A DNA stretch of 32,887 nucleotides, taken from positions 1 through 32,887 of the forward strand of contig REEN01000068.1 of the NCBI GenBank assembly GCA_007695015.1. The letters are read 5' to 3'. The position numbers and the translations under genes were made by a program. Of the stretch, positions 25,395 to 32,829 are shown one piece after another (position 1 is the first letter of the stretch; every line of letters starts with the position of its first letter). The notes under the pieces were generated by a model that worked only from the letters and a program-made list of their open reading frames with translations, searched no databases and was not told where the DNA came from. The DNA comes from Marinilabiliales bacterium (GTDB lineage: Bacteria > Bacteroidota > Bacteroidia > Bacteroidales > PUMT01).

Positions 25395-25643
25395 TTAAAA
25401 AATCACCTTGCGGCTATTTAATACCCGGCCGTTGATATCCTTTTCCTTTACCAGGTAAAATCCGCTCTGGAGCTTAAGTAACTTAAGGTTCTTAAGCTCC
25501 CTGATTACCCAGACCAGATTTCCGTGCACATTGAATATTTCTATCCTGTTGCAGATGATCTTTTTGCCGGGAACTCCCGTAATCCTTGCCTCTTCGATGC
25601 GGATATTGCCATCGGTGGGATAAATGTACCTTACAAGTTTCAT
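25395..25643 (-). CDS. Stand-alone T9SS type A sorting-domain-like protein (no cargo, no signal peptide)
   Basis: 82 residues that nearly fill a type IX secretion C-terminal sorting domain: YIYPTDGNIRIEE (6-18) corresponds to the YPNPxxGxxxIE opening, IEIFNVHGNLVW (34-45) to the middle IxIYNxxGxxV strand, and LQSGFYLVKEKDINGRVLNS (58-77) plus RKVIF to the closing LxSGxYxVKI...xKxxI. Such domains normally sit at the end of large secreted proteins. Here the ATG at 25643 begins the domain itself; in the same frame a TGA lies 12 codons upstream, and no hydrophobic leader is present. It sits between a receiver gene and a sensor kinase gene on the same strand. It could be a relic of a lost cargo protein or a cytoplasmic/peptide signal; the function is unknown. 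Confidence 0.65.
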   Translation of the reverse strand: MKLVRYIYPTDGNIRIEEARITGVPGKKIICNRIEIFNVHGNLVWVIRELKNLKLLKLQSGFYLVKEKDINGRVLNSRKVIF

Positions 25644-25807
25644 GCAAAAACTTTTAGGTTTGATATCAATATCTCATTTATCCCGTATGAAAAAAATTGA
25701 ATTGCACCCGGCGTAAATATAGTGAATCAGGTGGAATGTAAGCAGGCAACTTATTTAACGTCAGTTATTATTTGATTAACGTTTAAAAAAAGGGGTTCAG
25801 CGTCCGA

Positions 25808-28800
25808 TCACTCCCAGTCATCTTCGTCAAAGGTGGCATCATCAGTTACCCGGGGCAGGTAAATATTGACCCTGGTACCTGCCGGTGTCTCTTCGCCGGA
25901 GTGCAGGTCGGCTATCTCAACCCTGAAATCGTTGAAACCCGGGTCATTCATGAGATGCAGGCGCCGGCTGGTAATGTCAAGTCCTATGCTCCTGTGCTTG
26001 TCTTTGTTGCCGGTATTTATTTCTGACGACTTTTTGCGGCCCACTCCATTGTCTTCAACCGTACATTTGATCAGGTTATCTGCTGTTGCCGAAAATACAA
26101 CAGTTATAAATCCATTTTTTTTCAGGTGCAGCATCCCGTGCAGAACCGCATTTTCAACAAACGGTTGTATCATCATCGGGGGTATCCGGTATTTGTGGCT
26201 TTCCTTTATGGGGCCAGCCGTGATCTTATAATCGAAACTGTCCTCAAACCTCATCTTCTCCAGGTTGAGATAGTTCTCGATGAAAGCGATCTCCTCTTTT
26301 ATGCTTACGGAAGATCTTGACGCAAACTCCATGGTCTGCCTGATAAGCTTTGAGAAATATGATATGAACAATAATGCTGAGTCTTTTTCCTTGTTCAGGA
26401 TGTAATACTGTATTGAGTTTATGGCATTGAAAGTAAAGTGGGGGTTCATCTGGGCCTGCAGGGCTCTTATCCTTAGCTCAGAAATTTCCCGTTCCTGGTT
26501 TAGTTTCAGTCCGGCATGTTTTTTGACAAATCTTATTCTTAAGATCAGGATGAGCCAGAAAAGCCCAAGCAGCGCTGTTCCTGCAAGGGTATAGAACCAC
26601 CATGTCTGCCACCAGGGTGGCAATATCCGGAAACCGAAGTGAGTTGTTCCCCTGCTTTTACTGTTCTGTGCCAGTTGTGCCTCGACTTTAAGCATATACT
26701 TTCCCGGCCGGAGATTTGGGAATATTACATGCCTGTTGTCGTCAAAATTTGACCACTGGTCATTAAGTCCGGTCAGCCGGTAACGGTAAAGGGTGTTCTG
26801 CGCATCTCCGATGTTGATTGTGCTGAAATGGAAACCCAGGTTGTTGGAGCTATGCTTCAGCCTCAGATTACCGGCCGGAACACCGGTCCAGTTGTCAGCC
26901 GGGCCCCTGATATGCCAGTCGGTTTCACCATAATCAATATCAATACGGTCGATAATGACATCTCTTGGCGAAGGTTTAAGTCCGAATGCCTTGTCAGTGT
27001 CAATTCTGGCCAGTAGTCCCCTTCCCCCCAGCCATATATAGCCGTTGCTGCATACAGATGAGCTTGTTACCGCCGGATCAAGCACACCGTGATCCATGCC
27101 GAAAAACCCTGCATTGACGGCATTCTCCTGTTCGTCGATCCCGGGCCTGATACGGTTAATGCCCCTGTTGGTTCCCGCCCAGATATAACCCCGGCCATCT
27201 GCCTCGATCCAGAAGATCCGCGTTCCGGTTATGTTTCCTTGAGGACTGATATCATGCAGTATATGGATGGTATCATCTTCATGCCTCAGGACCTGGATCC
27301 TGCCGTTGCTGCTGCCTGCCAGTATGTTTCCGTTACTGCAGGTGCTTAACGCCGTTACCGGGGTGATCAGTCCGCCGTTATCATTGCTCAGGAAGGAAAC
27401 ATCATTGCCACTGATCAGGATCAGGCCATGGTTGCGGCACCCGAGGAGAAGGTTCCCGTTTGACACAATCATGCTTGCAATATTTACATTTTCAGGTATC
27501 CTGGTAACATGAACCGGAAGTGATGGTGATTCAGGCCGGTATGAATAAAGGGTTGATGTGTAAGCTGCAAGCAGCAGGCTGTCATCCTGAACTAAGACAT
27601 TACCAGTACCTGGATAACGGACATTGAAATAGAAGATGTCGCCGGTTTCATCTACCCTGAAGTAGCCTGCATTGGTTGAGATCCAGAGGCTGTTGTCACT
27701 TCCCGGTGCAAGTCCCAGTAACGGATTTATACAGCGGGCCTTCAGGTATTCATATTCAGCGGGACTGTAAAACGCTCCGTCAGGGAAAATCAGCTTCTCG
27801 CCGTTTTGGATTTCATAATAAGGGTTCCTGAATTTATATGCCCCTGATAACCGGAGATAAGCGTATTTTTTGTAAGAGCCTTCAGGATCGAGCATATATG
27901 AATACCGGGAAGGGAACTCTTCTTCCAGGTATTCGCGATAAATATTCTCAAGGTTCGTTTTGTCATACATTGTGAATCCTTTGCCCGGTTCCCTGAACCA
28001 AAGGTTCTGGTCGTCAAGTATCCAGAAGGCCCCGTCATCAGTAGAGGCAAATGACCGTACGGTGAGATCACCCGGGGGAGGCAGCCCTGCTGCTCCGTTC
28101 TCAATTACAGGCGGAAAAAGAATAAACAGTCCCTGTCGCCTGTCTGATATGACAATTAAATTGTCAGACTGATCGTAAATTACCCGGCTGACCGACTCTG
28201 CAGTCAGTCCGTACATTTTGTTCAGTGACCGCAGTGAGTCGCCGGTTATCATGTAGGCCCCTCCCTGATCGCTAAAAGGCGTGCTTATGGTGGCGAGGTA
28301 TATATTACCCGCCTGGTCTTCGGCAATATCCATAACATCGGCCAGGGGACCATATGCACCGGTTCCTTCAGGCCCCGTTCTCATAATGACCTCTCTGTTT
28401 GCAGGCGACCAGATCGTGTCGCCCGCAACGGTGATCCCGGCATGTGAGAGCCTGGTGTAGCCATGGTAGAACGGTACATGGACCAGGGGCTCATCCCTGC
28501 CGGGATAGTACCTGTACAAGCCGTTGGCTGCCGTGATCACGTAAACAAAAGACCCTGCCTCGAGAAAGCTGAGAATTATAACCCCTGTACCAGTATCGGG
28601 GTGCAATGATCCATAGGCCTTGTACTCTCCGTTGCTTAACGTTGCAAACCCATTGCTGGTTCCGATAAACAGCATGTCCCTGTCCGCCATATAGCTGAAC
28701 CTTGTAATCAGATTGCCCGGCAGAGAATCGTAAGGTATTACAGTTTTAAAATTCCTGCCGTCAAAAGCTACAATCCCCTCACCCTGAATTCCCAGCCACA

Positions 28801-29161
28801 GGTTGCCATCTTTGTTTTCTGCTACAGCTTTGACCGTAAGGCCCGGTAATCCGTTCTCCAGGCCATAGGTTTTGATCTGGTTGCCGTACCACCTGGCCAG
28901 ACCGGCATCGGTCCCGATCCAGTAAAAACCCCGCGAGTCTCTTATAATATCATGTATAGAGTTACTCGGCAGGCCTGCATTCATGTCTATGTGACTGAAT
29001 GAATATTGCTGAGCCGGCAACCTGCCGGGGAAGAGTGAGAGGATAGCTGCCAGCCATAGCAGGGTGAACGGCAGGCCACATTTGTTGAGCCTTTTGACCG
29101 GTTCCAGGTTTGCCGGTGTTGACAGCTCGTTTGGGTTTTTTAGACTGATAGGCCCTGCCAT
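25808..29161 (-). CDS. Propeller sensor histidine kinase, LytS type (Reg_prop + Y_Y_Y + His_kinase)
   Basis: About 1117 residues from the ATG at 29161. The frame also has an ATG at 29248, but that 29-codon stretch lies over a tandem repeat and is probably untranslated. After a signal segment (LLWLAAILSLFPGRLPAQ) come two-component-regulator propeller repeats such as GFYWIGTDAGLARW, GNLWLGIQGEGIVAFD and GYIWAGTNRGINRI. A Y_Y_Y domain follows (LYRYRLTGLNDQWSNF, LRPGKYMLKVEA), one membrane helix (about 852-874), and a LytS-type kinase core with QMNPHFTFNAINSIQYYI (H908) and an ATPase with ENAVLHG and VEDNGVGRKK. The propeller senses an extracytoplasmic ligand; H908 should phosphorylate the LytTR regulator encoded just upstream. 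Reg_prop kinases often sense glycans, but no polysaccharide locus is adjacent here. Confidence 0.9.
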   Translation of the reverse strand: MAGPISLKNPNELSTPANLEPVKRLNKCGLPFTLLWLAAILSLFPGRLPAQQYSFSHIDMNAGLPSNSIHDIIRDSRGFYWIGTDAGLARWYGNQIKTYGLENGLPGLTVKAVAENKDGNLWLGIQGEGIVAFDGRNFKTVIPYDSLPGNLITRFSYMADRDMLFIGTSNGFATLSNGEYKAYGSLHPDTGTGVIILSFLEAGSFVYVITAANGLYRYYPGRDEPLVHVPFYHGYTRLSHAGITVAGDTIWSPANREVIMRTGPEGTGAYGPLADVMDIAEDQAGNIYLATISTPFSDQGGAYMITGDSLRSLNKMYGLTAESVSRVIYDQSDNLIVISDRRQGLFILFPPVIENGAAGLPPPGDLTVRSFASTDDGAFWILDDQNLWFREPGKGFTMYDKTNLENIYREYLEEEFPSRYSYMLDPEGSYKKYAYLRLSGAYKFRNPYYEIQNGEKLIFPDGAFYSPAEYEYLKARCINPLLGLAPGSDNSLWISTNAGYFRVDETGDIFYFNVRYPGTGNVLVQDDSLLLAAYTSTLYSYRPESPSLPVHVTRIPENVNIASMIVSNGNLLLGCRNHGLILISGNDVSFLSNDNGGLITPVTALSTCSNGNILAGSSNGRIQVLRHEDDTIHILHDISPQGNITGTRIFWIEADGRGYIWAGTNRGINRIRPGIDEQENAVNAGFFGMDHGVLDPAVTSSSVCSNGYIWLGGRGLLARIDTDKAFGLKPSPRDVIIDRIDIDYGETDWHIRGPADNWTGVPAGNLRLKHSSNNLGFHFSTINIGDAQNTLYRYRLTGLNDQWSNFDDNRHVIFPNLRPGKYMLKVEAQLAQNSKSRGTTHFGFRILPPWWQTWWFYTLAGTALLGLFWLILILRIRFVKKHAGLKLNQEREISELRIRALQAQMNPHFTFNAINSIQYYILNKEKDSALLFISYFSKLIRQTMEFASRSSVSIKEEIAFIENYLNLEKMRFEDSFDYKITAGPIKESHKYRIPPMMIQPFVENAVLHGMLHLKKNGFITVVFSATADNLIKCTVEDNGVGRKKSSEINTGNKDKHRSIGLDITSRRLHLMNDPGFNDFRVEIADLHSGEETPAGTRVNIYLPRVTDDATFDEDDWE

Positions 29162-29200
29162 TATAAAAACATCTTTGAAAAATATTAGTGGCAGTCCGGT

Positions 29201-29247
29201 TGATACCTGCCGCCATCCGTTCATGATACCTGCCCGACATCCGTTCA
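29201..29247. repeat. 23/24-bp tandem repeat between lytTR and kinase genes
   Basis: Two units beginning TGATACCTGCC and containing CATCCGTTCA at 29201-29223 and 29224-29247 (one base longer), followed by a third TGATACG start. It overlaps the long alternative N-terminus of the kinase frame. Confidence 0.85.
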
Positions 29248-29266
29248 TGATACGCGCCGGCTCCCT

Positions 29267-30022
29267 TTAAGAACGCCTGGTCAGACGCCTGAGAAATTCG
29301 TCGCTTCGCCGGTGTGCAACCTCAAGTTGTTGGCCGTTGTGCAATATTATGTAGTTTTCCGGCTTCCTGTATATTTTCACGTAGTTCAGGTTGACCAGAA
29401 ACGATTTATGAATTCTGAAAAACAGTTCCGGCGGCAGTATCTCCTCCATCTGCTTAAGGGTTCTTGAGACAAAGTAACTGATCTGCCCCTTTACATGGAC
29501 CTCGCAATATGATTCCCTTGCCCTGCAATAGACAATATCGACAACCTTTTCCATCTGGTAACCGTCTTTAGTGGGCAATGCGATACTGTTGAAGTGTGTG
29601 CCATCGCCGGACAGGTTGCTTATCAGAGTGTTAATCCTTGTCCTGTTCGCCAGTGGCGACACCCTGAAATTGTCATAGCGGTCCATAAATGCCATGAGAT
29701 CATCCTGGCTTACCGGCTTCAGGAGGTAATCAAAGGCAGCTACCCTGATTGCATCAATTGCGTATTGCTCATAAGCGGTACAGAATACAACCCGGAAATG
29801 GATCTCATCAAAGTGGCTGAAAAGTGAAAATCCGTTTTGTACCGGCATCTCAATATCAAGGAACACAATATCAGGTTCATGCTTTTTGATTGATTTCACG
29901 CCCTCGGCAACCGATGATGCCGTATCAACGACCATCAGCCTTTCACTGAGGAATGACCTGATAAGCTGCCTGAGGGTAAGCCTGGCATGTTTTTCATCGT
30001 CAATAATTACCGCGGTAACCAT
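29267..30022 (-). CDS. LytTR-family response regulator
   Basis: 251 residues from the ATG at 30022, which places MVTAVIIDDEKHARLTL at the normal receiver start; the longer frame to 30073 adds 17 hydrophobic residues lying over the promoter region. Receiver: D8-D9, phosphoacceptor D56 (IVFLDIEMPVQNG), T82 and K102 (YLLKPVS). The C-terminal LytTR DNA-binding domain is about 148-250 (YCRARESYCEVHVKG, FRIHKSFLVNLNYVKIYRK, LEVAHRRSDEFLRRL). It is the first gene of an operon with the LytS-type kinase and divergent from pnuC. An inverted repeat in the shared upstream region is a candidate operator. Confidence 0.93.
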   Translation of the reverse strand: MVTAVIIDDEKHARLTLRQLIRSFLSERLMVVDTASSVAEGVKSIKKHEPDIVFLDIEMPVQNGFSLFSHFDEIHFRVVFCTAYEQYAIDAIRVAAFDYLLKPVSQDDLMAFMDRYDNFRVSPLANRTRINTLISNLSGDGTHFNSIALPTKDGYQMEKVVDIVYCRARESYCEVHVKGQISYFVSRTLKQMEEILPPELFFRIHKSFLVNLNYVKIYRKPENYIILHNGQQLEVAHRRSDEFLRRLTRRS

Positions 30023-30037
30023 AGGTAACAGGTTTTG

Positions 30038-30068
30038 AAAGTACAATATATAATAAAAAATGTACTTT
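30038..30068. promoter_or_regulatory. Inverted repeat in the lytTR-pnuC divergent region
   Basis: AAAGTACA (30038-30045) and TGTACTTT (30061-30068) are perfect 8-bp arms with a 15-bp A/T-only spacer, centred between two divergent genes. It may be an operator, or the chance result of two back-to-back TACTTT-type -7 elements. Confidence 0.5.
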
Positions 30069-30070
30069 TG
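30063..30070 (+). promoter_or_regulatory. -7 element of the pnuC promoter
   Basis: TACTTTTG matches TAnnTTTG and lies 26 bp before the pnuC ATG. The nearest TTTG is at 30034-30037, giving a 25-nt spacer that is longer than usual. Confidence 0.5.
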
Positions 30071-30096
30071 CACTCATATTTTTAATTATCGGGTCG

Positions 30097-30714
30097 ATGT
30101 CCTTCTTCGAGATTTTCTGGCAAAACATACTGAATACCACGTGGCTTGAGATAACGGCAGTTTTATTCGGACTTTTAAGTGTCTGGTTTGCAAAAAAAGA
30201 GAACATACTGGTGTACCCTACCGGGATCGTGAGTGTCCTTATATATGTCTACATATGCTTTTTTGCGAAACTTTATGCAGACATGGGAATCAATTTTTTC
30301 TATTTCCTTATGAGTGTTTATGGCTGGTATATGTGGACCAGAAAGGACCCCGGTAGTGAAAGGCTGAAAATTACCAGAAGCAGCATTCCGGAACAGATCT
30401 TCTGCATTTTGTCGGGGGTGCTGCTGTTCTTTTTACTTAGCTACATACTGAGGAATTTCACTGACAGTGATGTTCCATGGTGGGATTCGCTTACCACGGC
30501 CATCTTTATCGTGGCAATGTGGCTGATGGCACGCAAAAAAATAGATAACTGGACGGCCTGGATGGCCGGGAACCTCATATCAGTGCCTCTGTATTTTTAC
30601 AAGGGGCTGGTGTTTACCTCTTTTCAGTACCTGGTTTTTCTTATACTTGCGATCGCAGGTTATATTGAATGGGACAGGAAGTTGAGAGCAAGGGCCCGGG
30701 CGGTACCGGCATGA
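30097..30714 (+). CDS. pnuC: PnuC-family nicotinamide riboside (vitamin-type) transporter
   Basis: 205 residues with about seven membrane helices and the PnuC signature: LEITAVLFGLLSVWFAKKENILVYP (17-41), FYFLMSVYGWYMWTRK (about 68-83) with the substrate-contacting WxW-type aromatic cluster, and VAMWLMARKKIDNWTAWM (about 148-165) followed by N-LISVPLYFYKGL. It carries nicotinamide riboside by facilitated diffusion, driven by cytoplasmic phosphorylation; close relatives move thiamine (PnuT) or riboflavin. No TPP or other riboswitch is seen in the short leader and no kinase gene is adjacent, so the substrate is not certain. The stop codon is 3 nt before the next gene. Confidence 0.9.
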   Translation: MSFFEIFWQNILNTTWLEITAVLFGLLSVWFAKKENILVYPTGIVSVLIYVYICFFAKLYADMGINFFYFLMSVYGWYMWTRKDPGSERLKITRSSIPEQIFCILSGVLLFFLLSYILRNFTDSDVPWWDSLTTAIFIVAMWLMARKKIDNWTAWMAGNLISVPLYFYKGLVFTSFQYLVFLILAIAGYIEWDRKLRARARAVPA

Positions 30715-30717
30715 TGG

Positions 30718-31200
30718 TTGCATGTTAAAAAGTTTCTGATGGTCAGAGTATCGGTCATAGGTATCATATTATTGTTGACGGTATTGCTTAATGCCTGCAG
30801 GGAGGAGTGTATATATAAACCAAAGTCCCTGGCAGGGGTTGACTTTTATACGGTGATTGACGGAACTGTGGTTGAAGCGGGTGTAAACCTATCCGGACTA
30901 AAGGGAGTTGGCAGGGAAGACAGCCTTCTGTATTCGAACAGGGCCAACATCAGGTCTGTAACACTCCCAATGAACGGGATGGCTGAGGAGACAGGCTTCA
31001 TATTTGTTTTTGACGAGGGTGCTGATACCATAATGTTCAGCTATGAGGTTGTTCCATGGTTTCTTTCACCGGAGTGCGGGTTTATTTTGAATTTTGAGCT
31101 TACAGGTGCACTTTTTACAACTAACAGGATTGACTCGGTGGTTATCGTTACCCCGAAAATTACCAGCTTTGATGATACGAATATCAGGATTTACCATTAG
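30718..31200 (+). CDS. DUF6452-like lipoprotein
   Basis: 160 residues if TTG at 30718 is used. This start gives a Lys-Lys n-region (MHVKKFLMVRVSVIGIILLL...) before the lipobox LLNAC, with C27 lipidated; an in-frame ATG at 30739 (residue 8) is the alternative. The mature part starts REECIYKPKSLAGVDFYTVIDGT and contains about eight beta strands and a Cys pair (C31, and the CGF near residue 120). This is the look of Bacteroidota DUF6452 proteins. The function is unknown; it is likely anchored in the periplasm. It overlaps the following DUF6048 gene by 29 nt, so the two are translated together. Confidence 0.7.
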   Translation: MHVKKFLMVRVSVIGIILLLTVLLNACREECIYKPKSLAGVDFYTVIDGTVVEAGVNLSGLKGVGREDSLLYSNRANIRSVTLPMNGMAEETGFIFVFDEGADTIMFSYEVVPWFLSPECGFILNFELTGALFTTNRIDSVVIVTPKITSFDDTNIRIYH

Positions 31201-31843
31201 TGTCCTCCTGCTCATGCTTTCAGGACCGGCGGGTAACGGTCAGGTGCCTGATGATCCTGCCGTCGGGGTTGAGGATGATTGGTCCTATGACGGACTTCGG
31301 CTGGGTCTGAATCTTTCCCTGCCGCTATGGCAGTTTGTCGTTCCTGATATCTATGGCGCTGAACTGGTGGGGGACTTTAAGGTTGGGCCCGGGTACTTTG
31401 GAGTAGCAGAAGCAGGTTATTCGGTTCGTAATCTGGATGAACCTTCATACCGGTTGGAGGAGAAGGGGTTGTTTTTGCGGATTGGCGGCGACAGGAGTTT
31501 TTACCAGTATAATAACGATATTATTGGTGCCGGGGCAAGGCTTGGCTTTTCTGTAAGAGACAGATCTGCCTCAGATATCTTCGTTGAACAGGAGTACTGG
31601 GGTGACTATTCAGGAGTGATTGACAGCGGACTATCTTTCAGGCAATGGGCCGAGGTGGTGCTGGTGATCAAGGCAGAGCTTTCGAGGAATTTATTTCTTG
31701 GCTGGAACCTCCGGGGCAAGGTGCTTCTTTTTGACCGGGGCGACAGTCACATGTCCGATGTGTTCATACCCGGATTTGGTGCAGGAGACAGAAAAAGCAC
31801 ACTTGGATTTGATTTTTACATATATTACAGGTTCGGATTTTGA
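31172..31843 (+). CDS. DUF6048-like outer-membrane beta protein
   Basis: 223 residues from the ATG at 31172, which gives the signal MIRISGFTISVLLLMLSGPAGNGQ; the longer frame to 31094 lies inside the preceding gene. The rest is amphipathic strands with a barrel-like pattern (GLRLGLNLSLPLW, FFRIGGDRSFYQYNND-like block, GAGARLGFSVRD, GWNLRGKVLLF) and ends in FDFYIYYRFGF with terminal phenylalanine, the usual outer-membrane targeting end. Genes of this type commonly follow DUF6452 genes in Bacteroidota. The function is unknown. Confidence 0.72.
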   Translation: MIRISGFTISVLLLMLSGPAGNGQVPDDPAVGVEDDWSYDGLRLGLNLSLPLWQFVVPDIYGAELVGDFKVGPGYFGVAEAGYSVRNLDEPSYRLEEKGLFLRIGGDRSFYQYNNDIIGAGARLGFSVRDRSASDIFVEQEYWGDYSGVIDSGLSFRQWAEVVLVIKAELSRNLFLGWNLRGKVLLFDRGDSHMSDVFIPGFGAGDRKSTLGFDFYIYYRFGF

Positions 31844-32322
31844 AAAGATACAGGTCCCATATTATTATCGTCACCCTGATGTTTTTGACACTTGCACCCG
31901 CAAGCGGCCAGTTGTACGGCACCGGTTTCGGCGTCCTTCTTGGTAACCCGGCAGGGGCGACCATTAAAATGTTCTTTTCTGAGCGTGATGCTTTTGAGGG
32001 GATAATAGCTACGAGCTGGAGCGGAGTTACCGCATCGGCTCATTATCAGCATCATTTTAAGATGTCAGACCCAAAGCTGAGAAACACGCATTGGTACCTG
32101 GGAGCAGGTATTCAGGCAGGCCGGTGGGACAATACAGCCCCTTTCTATGAGGGTTCGGGTCACGTTATACCTGTAGGTATCGGACTTGCCGCCGGGATGG
32201 AATCGACTTTCGGGGACTATCCCTTTACCTTTGGGTTTCATGTCATGCCCTCAGTGAATCTGATCGGCCATTTTTCGCTTAATATATTCCAGGCCGGTAT
32301 AACGGGCAGGTATGTTTTTTGA
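31840..32322 (+). CDS. Small outer-membrane beta-barrel protein
   Basis: 160 residues from TTG at 31840, whose TTGA overlaps the stop of the previous gene; this start gives the signal MKRYRSHIIIVTLMFLTLAPASGQ, and the first in-frame ATG would destroy it. The mature part has alternating strands with Gly/aromatic residues (YGTGFGVLLGNPAGATIKMF, WYLGAGIQAGRW, IPVGIGLAAGMEST, FGFHVMPSVNL) and ends ITGRYVF with terminal Phe. Six to eight strands are likely, that is, a small barrel. Function is unknown. It is the last gene of the pnuC-DUF6452-DUF6048 run and is followed by the strong promoter of tRNA-Glu. Confidence 0.75.
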   Translation: MKRYRSHIIIVTLMFLTLAPASGQLYGTGFGVLLGNPAGATIKMFFSERDAFEGIIATSWSGVTASAHYQHHFKMSDPKLRNTHWYLGAGIQAGRWDNTAPFYEGSGHVIPVGIGLAAGMESTFGDYPFTFGFHVMPSVNLIGHFSLNIFQAGITGRYVF

Positions 32323-32330
32323 AAAAATTT

Positions 32331-32360
32331 TTTGGTGAAAAGAAAAAAATCCTATCTTTG
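32331..32360 (+). promoter_or_regulatory. Promoter of tRNA-Glu / rpsT
   Basis: TTTG (32331-32334), 18-nt spacer, TATCTTTG (32353-32360). It is one base shorter than the usual 19-21 spacing. The tRNA begins 19 nt downstream. Confidence 0.7.
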
Positions 32361-32378
32361 CAGTCCGAATTAAAATAC

Positions 32379-32450
32379 GGTCCGTTCGTCTAGGGGTTAG
32401 GACGCCAGGTTTTCATCCTGGTAACAGGGGTTCGATTCCCCTACGGACTG
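32379..32450 (+). tRNA. tRNA-Glu (UUC anticodon)
   Basis: Acceptor GGTCCGT (32379-32385) pairs with ACGGACT (32443-32449), with a G-T pair at position 1:72; discriminator G32450. The anticodon stem CCAGG/CCTGG encloses loop TTTTCAT (anticodon TTC). T-arm AGGGG-TTCGATT-CCCCT is perfect. CCA is not encoded. Confidence 0.95.
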
Positions 32451-32485
32451 CGAAATAAGAACAATTAACTATCTTACTGAACAGA

Positions 32486-32737
32486 ATGGCAAATCATCAG
32501 TCAGCAGCTAAAAGAGCGAGGCAGAGCCTGAAGAAAAAACTGGAAAACCGTTATTACGCACGAACCACCCGTAATGCGGTAAGGAAATTGCGTGGGTTGA
32601 AGGATAAGGATAAGGCTGCCGAATTGTTTCCCGGCGTTGCAGCTATGCTGGACAAACTTGCAAAAAGAAGCATTATTCACAAGAACAAGGCTTCTAACCT
32701 GAAGTCAGGACTGCAAAATCACGTGAACAGCCTTTAA
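32486..32737 (+). CDS. rpsT: 30S ribosomal protein S20
   Basis: 83 residues: MANHQSAAKRARQSLKKKLE opening, basic three-helix body, and SIIHKNKASNLKSGLQNHVN near the C-terminus are S20 hallmarks. It binds 16S rRNA in the small subunit body. It lies 35 bp after tRNA-Glu and is probably read from the same promoter. Confidence 0.96.
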   Translation: MANHQSAAKRARQSLKKKLENRYYARTTRNAVRKLRGLKDKDKAAELFPGVAAMLDKLAKRSIIHKNKASNLKSGLQNHVNSL

Positions 32738-32760
32738 CAGTAAGATCCGGAAGGAATTGA

Positions 32761-32794
32761 CAAAGGGTGTGCCGGAATTCCGGCGCACCCTTTG
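32761..32794. terminator. Long palindrome downstream of rpsT
   Basis: CAAAGGGTG (32761-32769) through CACCCTTTG (32786-32794) forms a near-perfect 15-bp stem with an AATT loop and one T-G pair. There is no T tract after it, so it may be a bidirectional or Rho-assisted end. Confidence 0.7.
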
Positions 32795-32829
32795 TATGTA
32801 ATACCTGCCCATTCATTCCGGCCGGCTTT

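Noticed and set aside
30023-30096. TPP or NAD-related riboswitch before pnuC
   Set aside because: The leader after the predicted start is about 20 nt, too short for any known aptamer.
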